From positions 7,597,790 through 7,661,789 of the forward strand of contig VZDJ01007749.1 of assembly GCA_008694505.1 (NCBI GenBank): 64,000 nt of DNA, given 5' to 3'. Positions within the stretch are counted from its first letter, which is position 1. Each line of letters opens with the position of its first letter. The position numbers and the translations under genes are program-made. Shown piece after piece: positions 26,501-41,500 of this stretch. The notes beneath the pieces were generated by a model. The model was not told the origin of the DNA. It searched no databases and saw only the letters and a list, made by a program, of their open reading frames with translations. Origin of the DNA: Cyanoderma ruficeps (lineage: Eukaryota > Chordata > Aves > Passeriformes > Timaliidae).

Positions 26501-29500
26501 TGTTGGCCACTGTCAAATGCTTGGCAGAGGAGCCTTCAGCTTGCCTCAGTCAGGTCTTCTAATTAGTCAGGGGCTAACAGAAAGAAGATGCCATACAAAA
26601 GTCAAGAGTAGACATACACACATAGCATGATTAATTTTTCTAAGGTCTCAATAGTTAAAGCATTCAGATAGAACAGAAGCTCCCAGAGAAAAGAGGATCA
26701 GTACTTGCTCACCTTCTCTCAGCATGATTTATCACAGAGCAGGAGGACCAGGTTCAGAAATGAGGCTGTGACTGAGTCCACCAGCCACAGCAATGATAAG
26801 TTTAAGTGATGCATATACAATATATCACTAGTAACAATGTAGAAGTATGTTCTGCAATTGTGTGACAATGCTCTCGAGATTTTACAGATCAAAAGAAATT
26901 TGGCTTCCTGGACTTGTTTTACATTTATTTTGTCTGATAAAAAGTAGTTGTGTTTATCTGCTTAGAAACAGAAGAAATGGAGAAAAGAGAATTAAAATTC
27001 TCTTCTACCTCACCCAGTACTGTTTGTTATACAGTAAAAAACTATAAAGGGGAAAAATCTGTTGCTCTTCTGATTCTACAATCCTCTCCTCAGTGACAGG
27101 AGAGACTGTAATAAAACAGAAGGCCTGTTCAGCTGTGACACTTGGAACACTGTTTCCACAGGGCTCTTCTCCTTAACTCAGTATTTTACAGGACACCACT
27201 TCTGCTCTGTATTTCAGTCAACACTGGCTTCTGCTCCCCATCCCACTGTGGACTTGCAGGTGCTGATGCACCTGCTCCCTTTCACAGAATCACCTCAGCA
27301 TTGCTGCTTGCTCTGTCAGCAGATACTTAAAACAACACAGATCTGCATTCTATCTCAATACTGGATTTAGACTGCCACACTCCTGACTCTTATCACCATT
27401 GTAAGACAAAGACCAACTACAAAATTTCTTGAAAGGCTGGAAATACCAATGACAGGAATCATTCAACCACATATTTCAACACAAGTGGGCTCTCCAGAAA
27501 TTGCACGGCCATTTCTGCGAAGTGCCATGACTTTATTCAGGGCTTTTCTCCGGCGTTGACTTTAAAGGTCATTTGTCAGCACTTGGCAGGGGATGACCCT
27601 CACTACAAATATTGGCCTTGAAAATATGACAAAGAGCAGAAGTAAGAACCTATTCAATTATAATGAAGGTTGTTAATACAGAAAGAGGAACTACAGGGAT
27701 ATGGAATAATAAGCTGGTAAGTAGAAATAGGTAAACATGAAAATAATAAATAGGTAAACATGTTTATAATGGAAAAATATGGAAAATGTGGAAAACCACA
27801 TTTAATAAGTAGTTAATTTATTAATGACAATTTGGAAAAAAAAAAAGAATCATTACCACTGTAGTCGAAATAGCCTGCTGTGATTCTGGACTAAGAAGAA
27901 AAACTTGATTATTGTAAGTTTCATGTCTCAAGAAATCACAATTCAGTTCATGATAAAACAGGTAAAATGGTGAAAACAAATAGTGTTACCAATAGGAAAT
28001 TATAAGAAATATTCTTAACAAAGAAAACGACTTGTTAAATATATAATTTTTATTATGTTCATCATAAAGTCAAAATTTATTGGCCTGATAAGGTAAAAAA
28101 CACATAAGAAAAGGATTGTGTTATATAAAAATTTTAAAACCTGAAGTACAGACAATCCTGTTTTTAAAATTGAATTTCGCTTGGAAGCCCCAAAATTGCC
28201 ACCTCATCGATTTATTTCTTGCTGTATTTTACACTGGAATCTTTTGCAAAAAGCAACGAGAAAGTGGTCTTTCTTTATAAAGTAAATAAAGAAGTTTATG
28301 AAAGAAATAAATGTTTGAATAGCAAGTTAATTAATGAAAAGGACAAAATACTAAATGATTCATAGACCATTAGCTCTTCCATCCATACCTGTACATTCCT
28401 GACACTCACATTCTTCAGCTTTACTTCTTGAGAGTAAAACAATGTTAGCAATTAGGAATTGGCACACCTTGTATATAGATAGAGGTATAGACATAGATAA
28501 AGATACAGATATAGATATACTGATATATAAACACAGTTCTGAGATGTTGTGGGCTTCAGCTCAGGAGAAAAGAATGAAAATTGAAATGCCTTTCTTAACA
28601 AAAATTGAGGAACAACAATTTTTAATTCTTTAGTGTCAATAAGTAAACATCCTTTTCTCACCCTTTTTGCCTGTATTAAAACAAAAATATTCCAAACTAT
28701 AGGATATATTTGAAACAATTATTGCAAATACAGATTTTTCGATGCTGTCTATATAACGTGTCTGAACACCTACAGCCTTAAGGCATAAGGTGGCTCAGCT
28801 CCATCACTGAACCTCACTGTATATGGCAGGAAGGGGAGGAGAACCAAACTTTGGCAGATCATCTCTATAACTCACTGAGCTTTAGATAATGTATGACTCT
28901 ACAATAAATCCAGCTCATCAATGTCCTCTTTTCATTTGCTATGCGTCCTGCTTACAAATGGTATGTTTTCTTAACTCACTCAAAAGTGTTGACTTTTTCT
29001 GTTTCTACTGAGAGATAAATGGTCCTTGTTCAGTAATCCAATTAACTGTTCTTTGAAAACAGCAAGATGCAGCTGTAGTCAGATCAGAAGACCAGACATT
29101 TAGAGAGTAAAATGTCAGACACAGAGCATCAAACCAGTAAATTCTTCATGGACATAAGTTGTCCTCTATCTTAGCAAGATATCAAATTCTACAACTATGT
29201 GGAGTTGAATTCAGATTTTGCAGTAAGTAGTTAACTTGAAATATATCTTTTCTGGTTTTCAAGGTATCTGTAGGTTTTGCATTGATTTACATTTACTTAT
29301 GTTTTGAAATACTATCTACAAAAGAGGACAGCTCTTGGAGCTCAATTCTCTGACAGAGAAAACTTTTGTGGGCTCTGAGTCTCAGTATTCACAAACCATC
29401 TCAGCAAGCAAAACCAAGCTGCTTCTTTTTTTTTTTTCTTTTTTNTTCTTTTTTTTTTTTTCCTGCTAGCTAGAACCACTTGTAGCTAAATTCTAGTTCT

Positions 29501-32500
29501 GTAAAATTAGTAACCCAAATTCAGCAGAACAGAACAGTTACTGCTGCCCTCCTCCAGCAGTCCTCTATGGCTGAAATGAGGAACTACTTGCCATTCCTTA
29601 AGAAGGGTTACAGCCTGCTAAGCCTGTATCATTGGAGGTGAACTGAGCTTACTAAAATTTTACTAGAGCACAAGTCACTCAATGTCTCCAACCCGACAAT
29701 TTTTGCACTCCAGGTAAGCATATTAATATTTATGCATGTATTTGTCTAAAATGCACTCTTCAAAACAAGAATGCCCAATTTTTTACAGTTTAAGAAAATG
29801 TAAAATACCATGCAGATTGTTCTTAATATCCTAGAACTACATGTGGAAAAATAAATTATAGTGAGCTAATTTCAGTCATTAACTAGCTTCTTTGTCTAAT
29901 AGCCACTGAGAAATCTTTTTATGCTATTTTTACTTATACTATGCTTTAAAAAAAAAATTACTTAAACCTTATTTACACATCGAGTTTTCCTGAGTAATAT
30001 CCAGTTAATCAAACTACATTTCTATTTACAGGATATATCACAAATAATGTCCAAACAGAAGGGAAGAATAAATATTTTGTCATTAAGTGTAACGGTATTT
30101 TTCCTGCATTCTTTAGGATTATGTTCTTATATTCTTTATGAATCTGTTCTTAAACACAGATTATAATTGACAACTTACAAAAAGCAAGCATTTAGTTTAC
30201 ACTCATATTTCACATTAATTCCATATCTGTAGGAAGAACAATCAGACACCAAACACAGAGACAAAATCCTCTTATTTTTTTATGAAAGTTTACAAGAGGG
30301 CATTAAAAAAAAGGCAAACCTACAAGCTTTACCAATCATATCAAATTTCTGTAAGATATATCTACAGGCATATTTACCTGTCTGTTTAAAGCAGCTTGCA
30401 TAAGAAAGTTTGGAATAATATATAAGTAATATTGATACAAAACAAATTAATAATAAATACTTAAAATTTATGAGGCATTTTTGAGCAAAAACAATCATGC
30501 TAAATAAGCTGATTCAGGAAGTTCTAAGAAAAGCTTTAGCTGAAAACCCACATTTACAATCTATCCTAAAAACAAGCAGAACACTGCACCAACCCAAGCA
30601 TTAGCTCAATTAAAAAGGGGGGAAAAAAATGAAATCCCTTCTCAGCTTAATAACTTGTTAGTTCTTGACAAGTGCAGCAACACAACAATAAGCCAGTCAA
30701 AATGAGTTTTTAAAGCGAGGTTATGCCCTTCATGTTGTGTTATCACAGTGGCAGATCAAACTGCTGACTTGGACTCTTTCTGCCAGCAGTGCTGATGCTG
30801 CCTCTATGAGCTACTGTCACAGAATAGTCATGGTACCTGCTCTTGCCCATAGAAAAGCACTAAATTGAACTCGAAGTAGTGTCTTTGTGATATCTTTTCA
30901 ACAAGTCATGTCCCATTCAGCCTGCTAGTTTATCTCTGTCAGGCTGGGGGCCCAAGTGGTTTGCATGAGCTGTCAGGGACAGGTCTACCAACCTGCTCAG
31001 TGCTAAGGAGGTAATGCATCTTTCGGGCTTCATATTTCTTTTTCTTTTCTTTCTTTTCCAGGTCTTTCATTTTCTCTTCTTTTTCCCTAATTTCTGCGTA
31101 CTCTTGAAGTTCAATCCTGTAATAAAATAAGTCTGCTAACTATATTATAACAACAAAAGATGTGCTACTCTTCTATTTTACTTTAACCCTTTCATAGCTT
31201 CACAGTGTTTTGTTCTTGTATATTAGCAGTATACTGACAGCGCTGGAATGTCAAATTACTGTTCTTTCAGTTCCACAGCTGTAGGATACTATATGGCTAT
31301 AACTGTGAAGAAACACGATTAAAGCAATCACAAGTAGCAGTAGTATATAGGTTCATATCGCTTACAGCTTGATAAAATGGTATTCATATAAGTCCTTTTA
31401 TTTGCCTTTAGGTGTCATTTTTGAATTTCTCTAAGTGGAAGCTATTATAATATAAATAAAGGTTGTTCACGAATGTTTCAGCTAGTGCCTTGCAACACCT
31501 CCTGATCTGCAGACAAAGGAGATTTTATGGAATGAGAGAGGATAGCAGACATGGGCTAAGAGGTGATATTTCACTCCTGGATCCTTGAATCCTTTGTGGG
31601 GTTGAGATAGTAGGCACAGAGGAAGACTGGATGGGAACCTTTCATGCACACATTGTCCTTAGGAGGAGTGTCTATGGCATTGGGCTTCTTACACAGGTCA
31701 TTTCTGCTCTGGTTTGATGAGAGCTGTAAAGGCCACCACAAGAACCAGGAATTAAACTGCTTCATGAAGCACTGCACTGCACAACAGAGGCGTCCAAACA
31801 CACAGAGTCATCTAAATGTGTGAGTCTGTGCAGAAAACCCTTTCATCATAAAAGAAATATGGAACTGTACCTAAATACCATGTTTCAAAGAATGGAGAAA
31901 ACTCATGATTTCAGCTGAATGTTTTGAGGAAAACACGAACAGAGAATGGGCATAGATTTCCTCCTCAATATTTTTTTTTACAGAGCCAGGCTTGCCATAA
32001 ATTATGCAACCAGCAGAGTGACTTAATGTTCTGTAAGAAACAAAATTCTGTGCTATTGTGCGCAGTGCACGTGTATAGAATTTTTTGACCCAATTAAAAA
32101 AGGTTAGTTTGATTAACATTTGTTATTTTTGTTATTACAAAACGGCTAGTTCAAATTAACCTGTGTGCCAAAGACACCAAGCATATTCAGTCAAGCATTT
32201 AGATTGCTAAAAAGTTAATTAGGTGAGTAAATTCTAGTCTTCACATTCTTTAGTATGTATATATATGATAAAATTAAAAGAAAAAATATTATTCCCATAT
32301 CTGCATGATTCAAATATTCCTTCAAAACAGATTATTTAGAGTCATCCACATTAATAGTCTCAGTTGTTTCAATGAGTACGAAATAAGACACTGTGAGGAC
32401 ATGGGTCAAATCATGTCAAAACATGCACATGGGTAGGTTTGTTGATATGAATAATCCCATGGAAAAATCATATTGCTCCCAAAAGTGTTTTTTAAGACTG

Positions 32501-35500
32501 TGACTCAGACTTTTAATATTTTAATTATCATTAAATTAGCTCATCAAAATATGTGAAAGAGCTACAATTTTTTTATAAATATGAACACTAGGAAATCACA
32601 TTCTTAAATACAAGTAGCAGTGTAGAACTTTTATTTGTTTCATGCAATCTTTCAAGATTTTATCAATTAAAAAAAGTAAAGCGTTAAGTAATTAAACATT
32701 TTATTTTAACAATAAAAGAAAAATAGAATTAAAAGGAAACACAGGTCAGAAAAAATGCATAGGTATTTTTGAAGCTCTGAAAATAGTTTTTGTTGCAGTT
32801 TACTGTTAAAGGCTGCTAATACAATATTTCATACAAGGTTACTTATGAAGCACACTGACGTTTAAAAATCACCATGCTATGCTTTTGCAGCAGTGTAATT
32901 TTTTTCCAACATAAGATTAAATTGCAAAATAAATGAATTACTTAGAGTGGCATGGCCCCCATTTTGCCACCCTTCTCTTGAAAATTGCTTATTAATATGA
33001 AAAAAGAAGTTGGAAAATAGCCTGTTTTACTTTATGCATAGCATTCTGGGGCCTCAAAGCCTGCAGAGCCGGAGCAGCGGCACATTTTAGATTGTGTTGG
33101 CAAGCGGGGATGATGACCTTTCTGACCTGCATCTCAAGGCTATTATTAATCGCTAAGTAACCTGGTAAAGCCAAACAAATTTGTTTCCATTGAAAGGATC
33201 TCTATCTGTGTCTGAGAATTTGTGCTGTACCAAACAAACCTCATTAACTGTGTCCATTTTTGACAAAGAAGTAGGAGTTGGAGAGATTGGCGACCTTTCT
33301 TTGTCCTCAAGGTACAGATTTCAGAGTCACTACATGGAGGTACATAAGCATTTTTTACTAGGGAATTCTTTCTTCTATATCCATCAATCACAAAAGAATA
33401 GACAATACACAGAGTATCAACTTTGTTATTTTATTTTATGCCTCTTTACCTTCAATATCAGGGTGTATGATCCATGGTTTACATATTTAATACTATTCCT
33501 TTTTGATTACAGAGCCTTCTATTCAGCTTTAGTACCCCTGTCTACAACTGAGGAAATAATAATCAACGTATTACTACAGTCTATTCATGTTCTTCTATAC
33601 TGAGGTACTTCTGTCTAACAGGGAATATGAAAGCTTTTTGATTTAGAACACAAACAGTGATAAAAACCCACAAATAATGTCAAACCATAGATCTGTATTC
33701 CAGAAATGATGAAAACAGGATGCAAAATGTTTCCCATTGTCATCAATGGGAATTTATCAGATTGCTTTGAATGAATGAGCAATGTCATTACCTCCTGAAA
33801 TTAAATGAAGTCTAAAATACTTGTTGAAGTTTGATGTAATTCATGATCTTTTTAGGCAGTGCTATCATTGTGATTGTTCCTGATTATCACATACCCTCAA
33901 TAATACTTATACCATAATCCATGTAAAAGTTTGAGTTTTTTTAAGCAATTACAAATAATTTTCAGCACAGTTTTGCAGCCGACACATTTTGTCAGTTGTT
34001 CTAAAATATCTCTATCAGACATTACACTGCCCTGTACTGTTGTACAGAACATGCAGACAATTCTGTCACAGGGATAATAGCTCACAGGATGATTATCTCC
34101 TGAGAGGCAGTACAAAATAAGTGGAATGTAGCAGTCCAAACATTGCTTGACTGGAAACATAGATGTTTTAGCATAAATATAGATTTATTTTAAACCTATT
34201 TGAACCTGAAGCTTTCATCTCTTTTACCATACTTTCAAGCATTTGAAAAGGAGCAAGAAAAGTAGAGAATCTAAAGCAGTTAGATATGAATATACTGTTT
34301 CACACATTAGCAGATTAATACTAACATGTCATGCACTGTGCAGGGGTTTCACTGGTACCCTACAGAATAATGTGTAGAAGGATAAGTGATACTAATGACA
34401 TAAACTTAACCTTCCAAATGCAGCTAGAGTTCTACATATCTTACATGGAAATGTGTTCACTGGGAAGTTTCATGCTTGGGATCTTCTACATGTATGCCTT
34501 CCCAGAGAAAATAAATCCAAATTCTATTAAAGTCAATAGAAAATCAGCTGAAATTAAAGGATTTTTTTGATTAAATTAGTGCATTTCCTGCCAATCTTCT
34601 CTTTGTTCACAAATATGATGGGTTCATTGAGCAATCTTTTCTTGGGATATATGGGTATCATCTCTGTGACATTATGAATACTAGCTGGGATACATGACAC
34701 TCTGTGGATTCTGGACCAGTTTTGCTTGAGAAGGAACATTTCCTGGTTCAGTATGAAGTGGGAGAAGGCAAATTGGCCTGCTGCTTTAAAGCTTCAATAA
34801 ATTTTGCAGGAGAAAAAGAGTTCTGTAAATGCAAAACATGTTATAGGTTATTTGATAATCTTGTTCTATTTTTGTAAGCGATCTGTCTGTTGCATGGTTA
34901 ATAGCTGGAAAAGTACTGCTTATTAAAATGTTATAACTCAAAAATTGGGTAATTATTTTAGCACATAATCTTTTCTTTATCTTAAAGCCTATCTCAATAT
35001 ATTAACAGAATCTATTGCATCTTCCTAAAAACCTGCCTTCCCATATAAGTTTAGTCCAATGAGACTCTCCCTCACACATTTTTTTGGAACAGCTTTGTAG
35101 GGGAATTATTTGGATATTTTATCAAATGTAATGACTTAACGTGATCTGAAAATTCTTAAACAAATTAGAAGAATATTAATGTTTACTACAGCAAATTTAG
35201 GTTGCATTTTTTTTTTTTACTAAGAACATGAATATACTGGCTAACACAAAGTGTGTCATCCTTGTCATAGGATGCATTTGAAAATAGGCATAGGATTATC
35301 AACATATGTGCTCAAAACCCACAATTGAAAATGATCTTGTGTAACAAATCTGTTAAGTAGCTACCGAATTAGTAATGATAAAATTACTTGCTCTATATAG
35401 TTTGAAAATAAAAAAAAATTCATCTGACAAGGTAACTTATTGTTATTCTGAATCTTCATTATGCAGTAGGCACTGGTGTTGGTTCCTGCTATGAGATGCA

Positions 35501-38500
35501 AATTCAGTTGACAGTGCTCCTGCTGTCTGTATAAAGGTTAAAAATACACATATAATATTGTTCCTGGCACTTCTGGAAAGGTCTTCAAGTGATGATTTCT
35601 GTAATATACAGATTTTAATAATTCTGCATAGAACTTCATCTTTTTACAAATTCACACTGACCTACATTTATGAAGTTTATCAAACTATTGCATTCTGTTC
35701 ACATTTCCACTGGCATTCTGTGGTTCTTTGGCCAAATAATATTACAAAATTATTACAGTAACTAAAGGAAAGGGCATCCAATAAAAAACAATAATTACTA
35801 TAGTTGCCTAGAGTATCCAGAAAAAGTATTAAGTTATTGTGATTTTAAACAGTTCAGACACCAAATCATAAAATTCCTGCAACAGAAGTAGTAGGCAACT
35901 TTAGCATACAAGGAGATAACCTAAATCTATTTAATCGTCCTGACTATATATCATTCTCCCTGCTCAAATACATAATATGGAAGGTAAAATAAAATTAGTG
36001 AGACAATAATTTTTCGTATAGCACTGCATGCCACTTGATTTTACATCACATTGGTGTAGATAAGAATGGAATATAACCTGCCATGATAATATTGTTTGAC
36101 TTAATCGATTAAATTTGGGAAAAAATGAAATATATCTATAAACCAGCCTAATATGTAAAAATAGTGTAGAGAACTCTATATTTTGAAGGCAAAGTTTTAA
36201 CAGAGCACACATACTATATAGTCAAGTTAGCTATGTACCATCAGACAGCTTGCTCATCCTCAACATTTTTCTCATTTTTTAAATGAACCTCTTCAGATTT
36301 AGTAAGCAAAACAGGGCAGTTATGTAACTCTCTTTTCCTCTCTACATGATGTATAGTCCTGTGTGTATCCTGACAGAATTCCTTGACCAAAATATTTGAT
36401 CTCAAGTTGCAGTTAGATAGATGCTCAAAGCAGCAGTCAATTATTAGTGGTACAAGGTATATGACTGTCTATGAGATCAACCACAAATAGATGTCCAAAA
36501 TTCTTACTCATTTTAAATGTGAATGTTTACATGAATCCATTAAAAAAATTAATCATGACTCTCTTCAAGATGTGGAGGAATATTATTGCTCTGCAGTGGA
36601 TGTCACTGCAGTGCAGTGAGCAGGAAATAGGAATTTCAATATGTTTTTCATATCATTAATATGAAAAAAATTAAAATAAATAAAGCCCATGCATAGAAAA
36701 CACCCTGTATCTCCTACTATTATTAATTTTACAGAACGAAATTTGTCACCCCTTAAAATCTCATTATAATTTCTGCATAGTAGCACATAGACTGTCCATC
36801 TCCCCTTAATCATAGAGTGTACCATGCCAATGGAATTAAGTGACACACCAGTTCCACTGTCAAGGCCCACAGTGTGATCAATACACGATGTTGGAAATGT
36901 GATGAACATGGAGGTGAAGGGCACACAGTGAATTAATACCTCGTGCAGATCAGGAGATCAGGGCACAGCATGTACCAGACGATAGGGACGAACAGAGGGA
37001 TGCATCCTTCTTATCCTTCCAATTTCCACTGCTGCACAGTTACTCAAGAGAGTGCAACAGCCTTTCAAACTACTGATTGCAGAGGCAGCTTAGAACTGAA
37101 ACCAGAGTATTTTCCTAATCCATTATGCAGATTCTTCTAATTTAGGTCTCAATAACAACTCATATAGAATTTTTCCTCACTTATACTAAAAACCTAAAAT
37201 TTTTCATATATAGTCTCTTAAGATTATTCTATTTTATCAAATCATGTAAACTTCTTGGTCCAAATTTTTTCCCCTTGTGTATATATATTCTTAAGGCAAA
37301 TTTAGTTTATCCTTATTGGCAGCAGAAAACACTGTGAAGTTTAAAACAAGTTTTGTAAAAGGTCCAATCTAAACAATGATTTTTCAGCTTAATTATTTTG
37401 ATTTAATTAAACAGTAAACCCCACTTATTAAGGATGTGGCATAAGAGCATCTCAACACTGAAGCTTCTGTTGGCAGAGGAACCAGATCCGAGTATACTGG
37501 TTCAGCTTTATTTATGCTCAGGTCTATACTGAAAAACTTAACAACAGGAAAAATGTGAAAAATGTGAAAAAGGCTGGATCAGACAACTGCTCCTGTTAAA
37601 TTAAATCACCAGCAGGTTATGAAATGCATAAACCTGCCCCAGAAGCACTTCTGACAGGAGCCTTTGAATCCTGTGAGCTCAAAGCTGCTAAGAAGACCAC
37701 CTCAAACAGGTCACAGACCCCACAGCAGTCCTCACACCAGGCCAAATCACCTGCATCTTCAACCAATTACCGTACTTACATATATGTCAAATCTGGAAAA
37801 ATCCCAAACCACCAAAACCCTCCCACCACTAAGCAAGTCTTCCCAACCATGTGTCACTTCTACAAAGCTGTCTGCATGTTTTGGTTGTGGCAACTTTACA
37901 CTTTCCCTTCCCTTTTAGCCAAGGTGAGGGCATTTCACACCTTGCTCTCAATGTCTGCTTGCTATTGACCCCTTCATGAAAAATCAGCCTGATTGATTAG
38001 CTTTAATAGTGAAACTAGTATTTGGTGATTAGCTTAAGCAGTGAAATTAGTATTTGAGGGTAACAAAGCCGATCTGGCCCAGAATGGATAACAGAGCCCC
38101 AGCACAATTTACTCTGACAGCAGTTTAGCAGCAGTGGTCATTTTTAGCACAGTGTCAGTGCTAAGCTGCTAAGAGAGCAGTCATGTTCCTAATTTTTCCT
38201 GCAACATATAGAAGAGCGTGTCTAACCACAGCCAAATACCATTGGAAGTTTTCTAGTGAATGTCATGTGAAAGTATCTGTTATCTTTTGGCACTGCAATT
38301 CCCAGAAGACTATATATGCTACCATCTGCACAGTAATAACTAGAGGAAAGCTCACTGCTATGTTTTGCTACAGTTAAGCTGTTCCCAGGACTAGAATGAA
38401 CTCATTTAAGCTAACTGTTATCTCTCTGCTGCAGTGCAGTACAATGTAGACATATCTGTACTTCTTTTACTTTAATATATGGTACTTGGCAACATTTACA

Positions 38501-41500
38501 ATATTCAACATTATGTGATTTAGAAAGCAAACATGATGTTATAGCTTCCAAAGGTCATCAGCTAAGTTGATTTTCCTTCTCAGAGTATTATGAAACAATT
38601 TGATTGAGGTGTACTCACTAACTCACATCCTTCACTTACTTTCACATAGAAGTCTGCATACATTGATAAATAAAATTGTACACTTTGTCTACATTAAACA
38701 GGTTTTACAACAGCAAGGCAGGGAGAGCTTTTATGTAATGACCTATTACGTATAGCAGAGCAGCAATGCCAAGACTCACAACTTCATGATTTTTGTGGAA
38801 CCTCATGGTTTTCTCACCATCATATTCATGGAATGGTGTTACTACTTGAGCGTCTGTAATGTCGTTTTTATTGAAGCATTAAACATCATGAAAGACACAG
38901 TAAATGAATATTTTTTATTACATAGCAATTGTAATTATTTTGAGAGAGTTCTGACACTTTTTTTTTCATACAGCAGTGCTACTTGTATGTGATTTCACAG
39001 CAGTGGCTCATTGCCAAACTGAAAATATCAACTAGATCCCAATTTCAGAAGTGTTAGGAAATCTTATCTCTTACTGTCTTGAAAACTTTGAAGTAATCAA
39101 CATCAGAAAAAAAAAAAAAAAGGGCATTTTCAGTGCACCATGCAAGAAATTACACTCGGAATGGAAGTCTATTCTCTGAAATTTTGGTTCTACCTAATGA
39201 ATGGGACTACACTTCATTATAGATTTCAATTATACATGCCTAAAGAGTACATCCAATATATTCTATTGTGTATACCCAAGCACATAAACTTCTGGTCAGA
39301 GTACTAAATCTTTCCTGGGGAGCCAAACACAATGCTGTAGATGGTTGTGAGGCCTCTCAACACCAAGTACAAGTAGGCAAATGAGTGCTGCAACATTTGG
39401 GGTGCCATGCAAGCTGAAAGAACAAATCAGTGTGTTACATGAGGCTGTAGCATTTAGCAAACTGTTAGTTAATTGGAAAATAAAAGAATAGGCTACTTGG
39501 AGAAGAGAGGTGGAAAATGTTGCTTTCTTGAAACACTATTTTTTAATTTGGTTAAGGTAAAACACTGGGATTTAGCTTCACTGTCAAGGATAAACCAGTT
39601 AATGGACCCCTGCAGTTATCCCTACAAGGCGAAGAGTCTGAGGAATTTGAAATGGAATTGTAAGTAAAACTTTCTCACAGTTTAAGGAAAGTCATGCTCA
39701 CAATACGAAGAATTATGGCTTTTAAAGGAGGTATCCCAAGCAGGATTCATAGATATGAAGAAGTTCTTTCATGTGATAGAGAGCATTCATGCAAATGAAT
39801 GCATAAAATGACAGAAGAAAAAGTATTTTTTAAAATTTCCAAGTCATCATAACTGTGCTGAGTTCTGATGCTAATAGTATTTTAAAGGACATTTGAAGGT
39901 CTGTCTAAACTGGTAACAAAATTATTTTAAGCAGAGACAACATCCTTCAATGATCTCCGTTTATGTCTAGCACAGTTTTCAGTCTACTAGAGCTAAATAT
40001 AACAAGAAGTAATGGTTCAAAGACAAAATGAAACTGTTTCGGGGGGAACTATGGGACATACTTTGAACACCAAAGGTAATTAACTCCTGGATTAGAATAA
40101 AAAGGGTATTTACTATATTTTGATGTTATTAAATCAATACTAGATTTTCAGTCAAAGCTTAATGGGCTTTTTTATAGATACTGCAATAAATTGAGTATTG
40201 ATAAACATCATATTGGTGATAGATCTGAAGTCAGACAAGGTCATTTGATTAAATAACATTGTTTTCCTTATTACTGGAACAAAAAACCAACACTTTTTTT
40301 GTAAATACTCACTACTGTTCTAGATTGTAAAAATAGAAGACAAATAGTCTTTCTGTTTTCTTCTCTGAGTGACCACTTCAGACACTTTCATTAGATAACA
40401 TAAAAGTCTATTTATAAGGATTTAGAAAGTCAAAAACCAATTAACTAAGACAATTTTTTGATCCCCTTTTTCCTCCATTTTGGACGTTTTTTCCTTTAAA
40501 ACAAAAAAAGATATAGTCGTGAGACACTGTATACTGCTTTTCATCTCATGCAATTCTATGATATCTCATGGGACATTATAGGATACACCAATATAAAGCA
40601 AAGGACTGTAATTTTCCACTGTAAAAAATTTGAAATGCCAAATAGCAATAAGCCTTCATGTCCTCAGACAAAAAATAATCTCGAGCTTGGAAAAAAGCAG
40701 TGCATAGCCACCACACTTCCAATAACAAAAACAACTGTGATGTGGCTCATTTTAAAGGTCTTCACTGCTGTAGTTCCTATATCTCTAACATAAATGGGAA
40801 ATAATAAAGGGAGTCTAATCTCAAAAGCCTTTCACTTTGTACAGCAGTGCCAAAGAACACTTTATTCTGTTTGGCCTTCCTTAACATTCTGCTATCTCTG
40901 AATATTTTGCTGAATTGTGAGGAATGCTACTTGTTTGATAAAGAGTTATGAAGTATTGAAACAGTAACTGGCGACTTTCTAGCAGCACTCAGACACAGAA
41001 TCTTACACTATGATTAAAACAAAATACTGATGTTAGATCAAATAGGCTGTTGTGTGCCAACTTATAAAAATAACATTCACATTTTTTGGGGTTTGTTTGT
41101 TTCCTTGGAGCTCTCAAAAATAAGCTACATTATAGTATGTTCTGGAAAATCCATACGTGTAAATTAAGTACTCATTGATGTACCTGGAGATATACTTACA
41201 CATGAGCTGGAATACTTGGGTAGCATACAGCAAACTTTTTTATATAATTGTATTTAAAGTGTTCCTACAAATAAAAGAAATATCTAATTTTCTTATGTAA
41301 CACATAAATGAATGCATTTAAATTTTATACTTCATAATTAAACTGGAAATAACACAACAGAAAAAACCATCACCTTATTTTAATAACAATAGGACTGCTT
41401 TAAGTGAGTTGAGTAAACGGCACATAATATTTGTCATACTTCTAATGACCTAAACAGCTGAAGTGACTATGGCACATGAAAAATATTTATATACTTCTTC

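Larger units (their letters stand above)
13875..30992 (-). other. SPATA17: SPATA17 intron between helical and IPGIYNS exons
   Basis: Intron of 17,118 bp, bounded by gttggt and ccactttctgctcag. It holds A-rich runs (16193-16220, 17959-17972), an ancient tRNA-derived SINE-like remnant (24765-24833), a MIR-like remnant (25690-25885), an ATAGAT-type microsatellite (28471-28530) and a poly-T tract containing one N (29425-29462). No coding exon or other gene was recognised. Confidence 0.9.

Noticed and set aside
33181..33603. 140-codon plus-strand open frame
   Set aside because: Hydrophobic/tyrosine-rich composition typical of AT-rich chance frames, with no motif and no splice-supported structure.
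36583..36924. 113-codon minus-strand open frame
   Set aside because: No family landmark and no connection to the SPATA17 exon phases.
37624..37968. 114-codon plus-strand open frame (two overlapping frames)
   Set aside because: No recognisable domain, and two frames are open at once, which suggests low stop density rather than coding.
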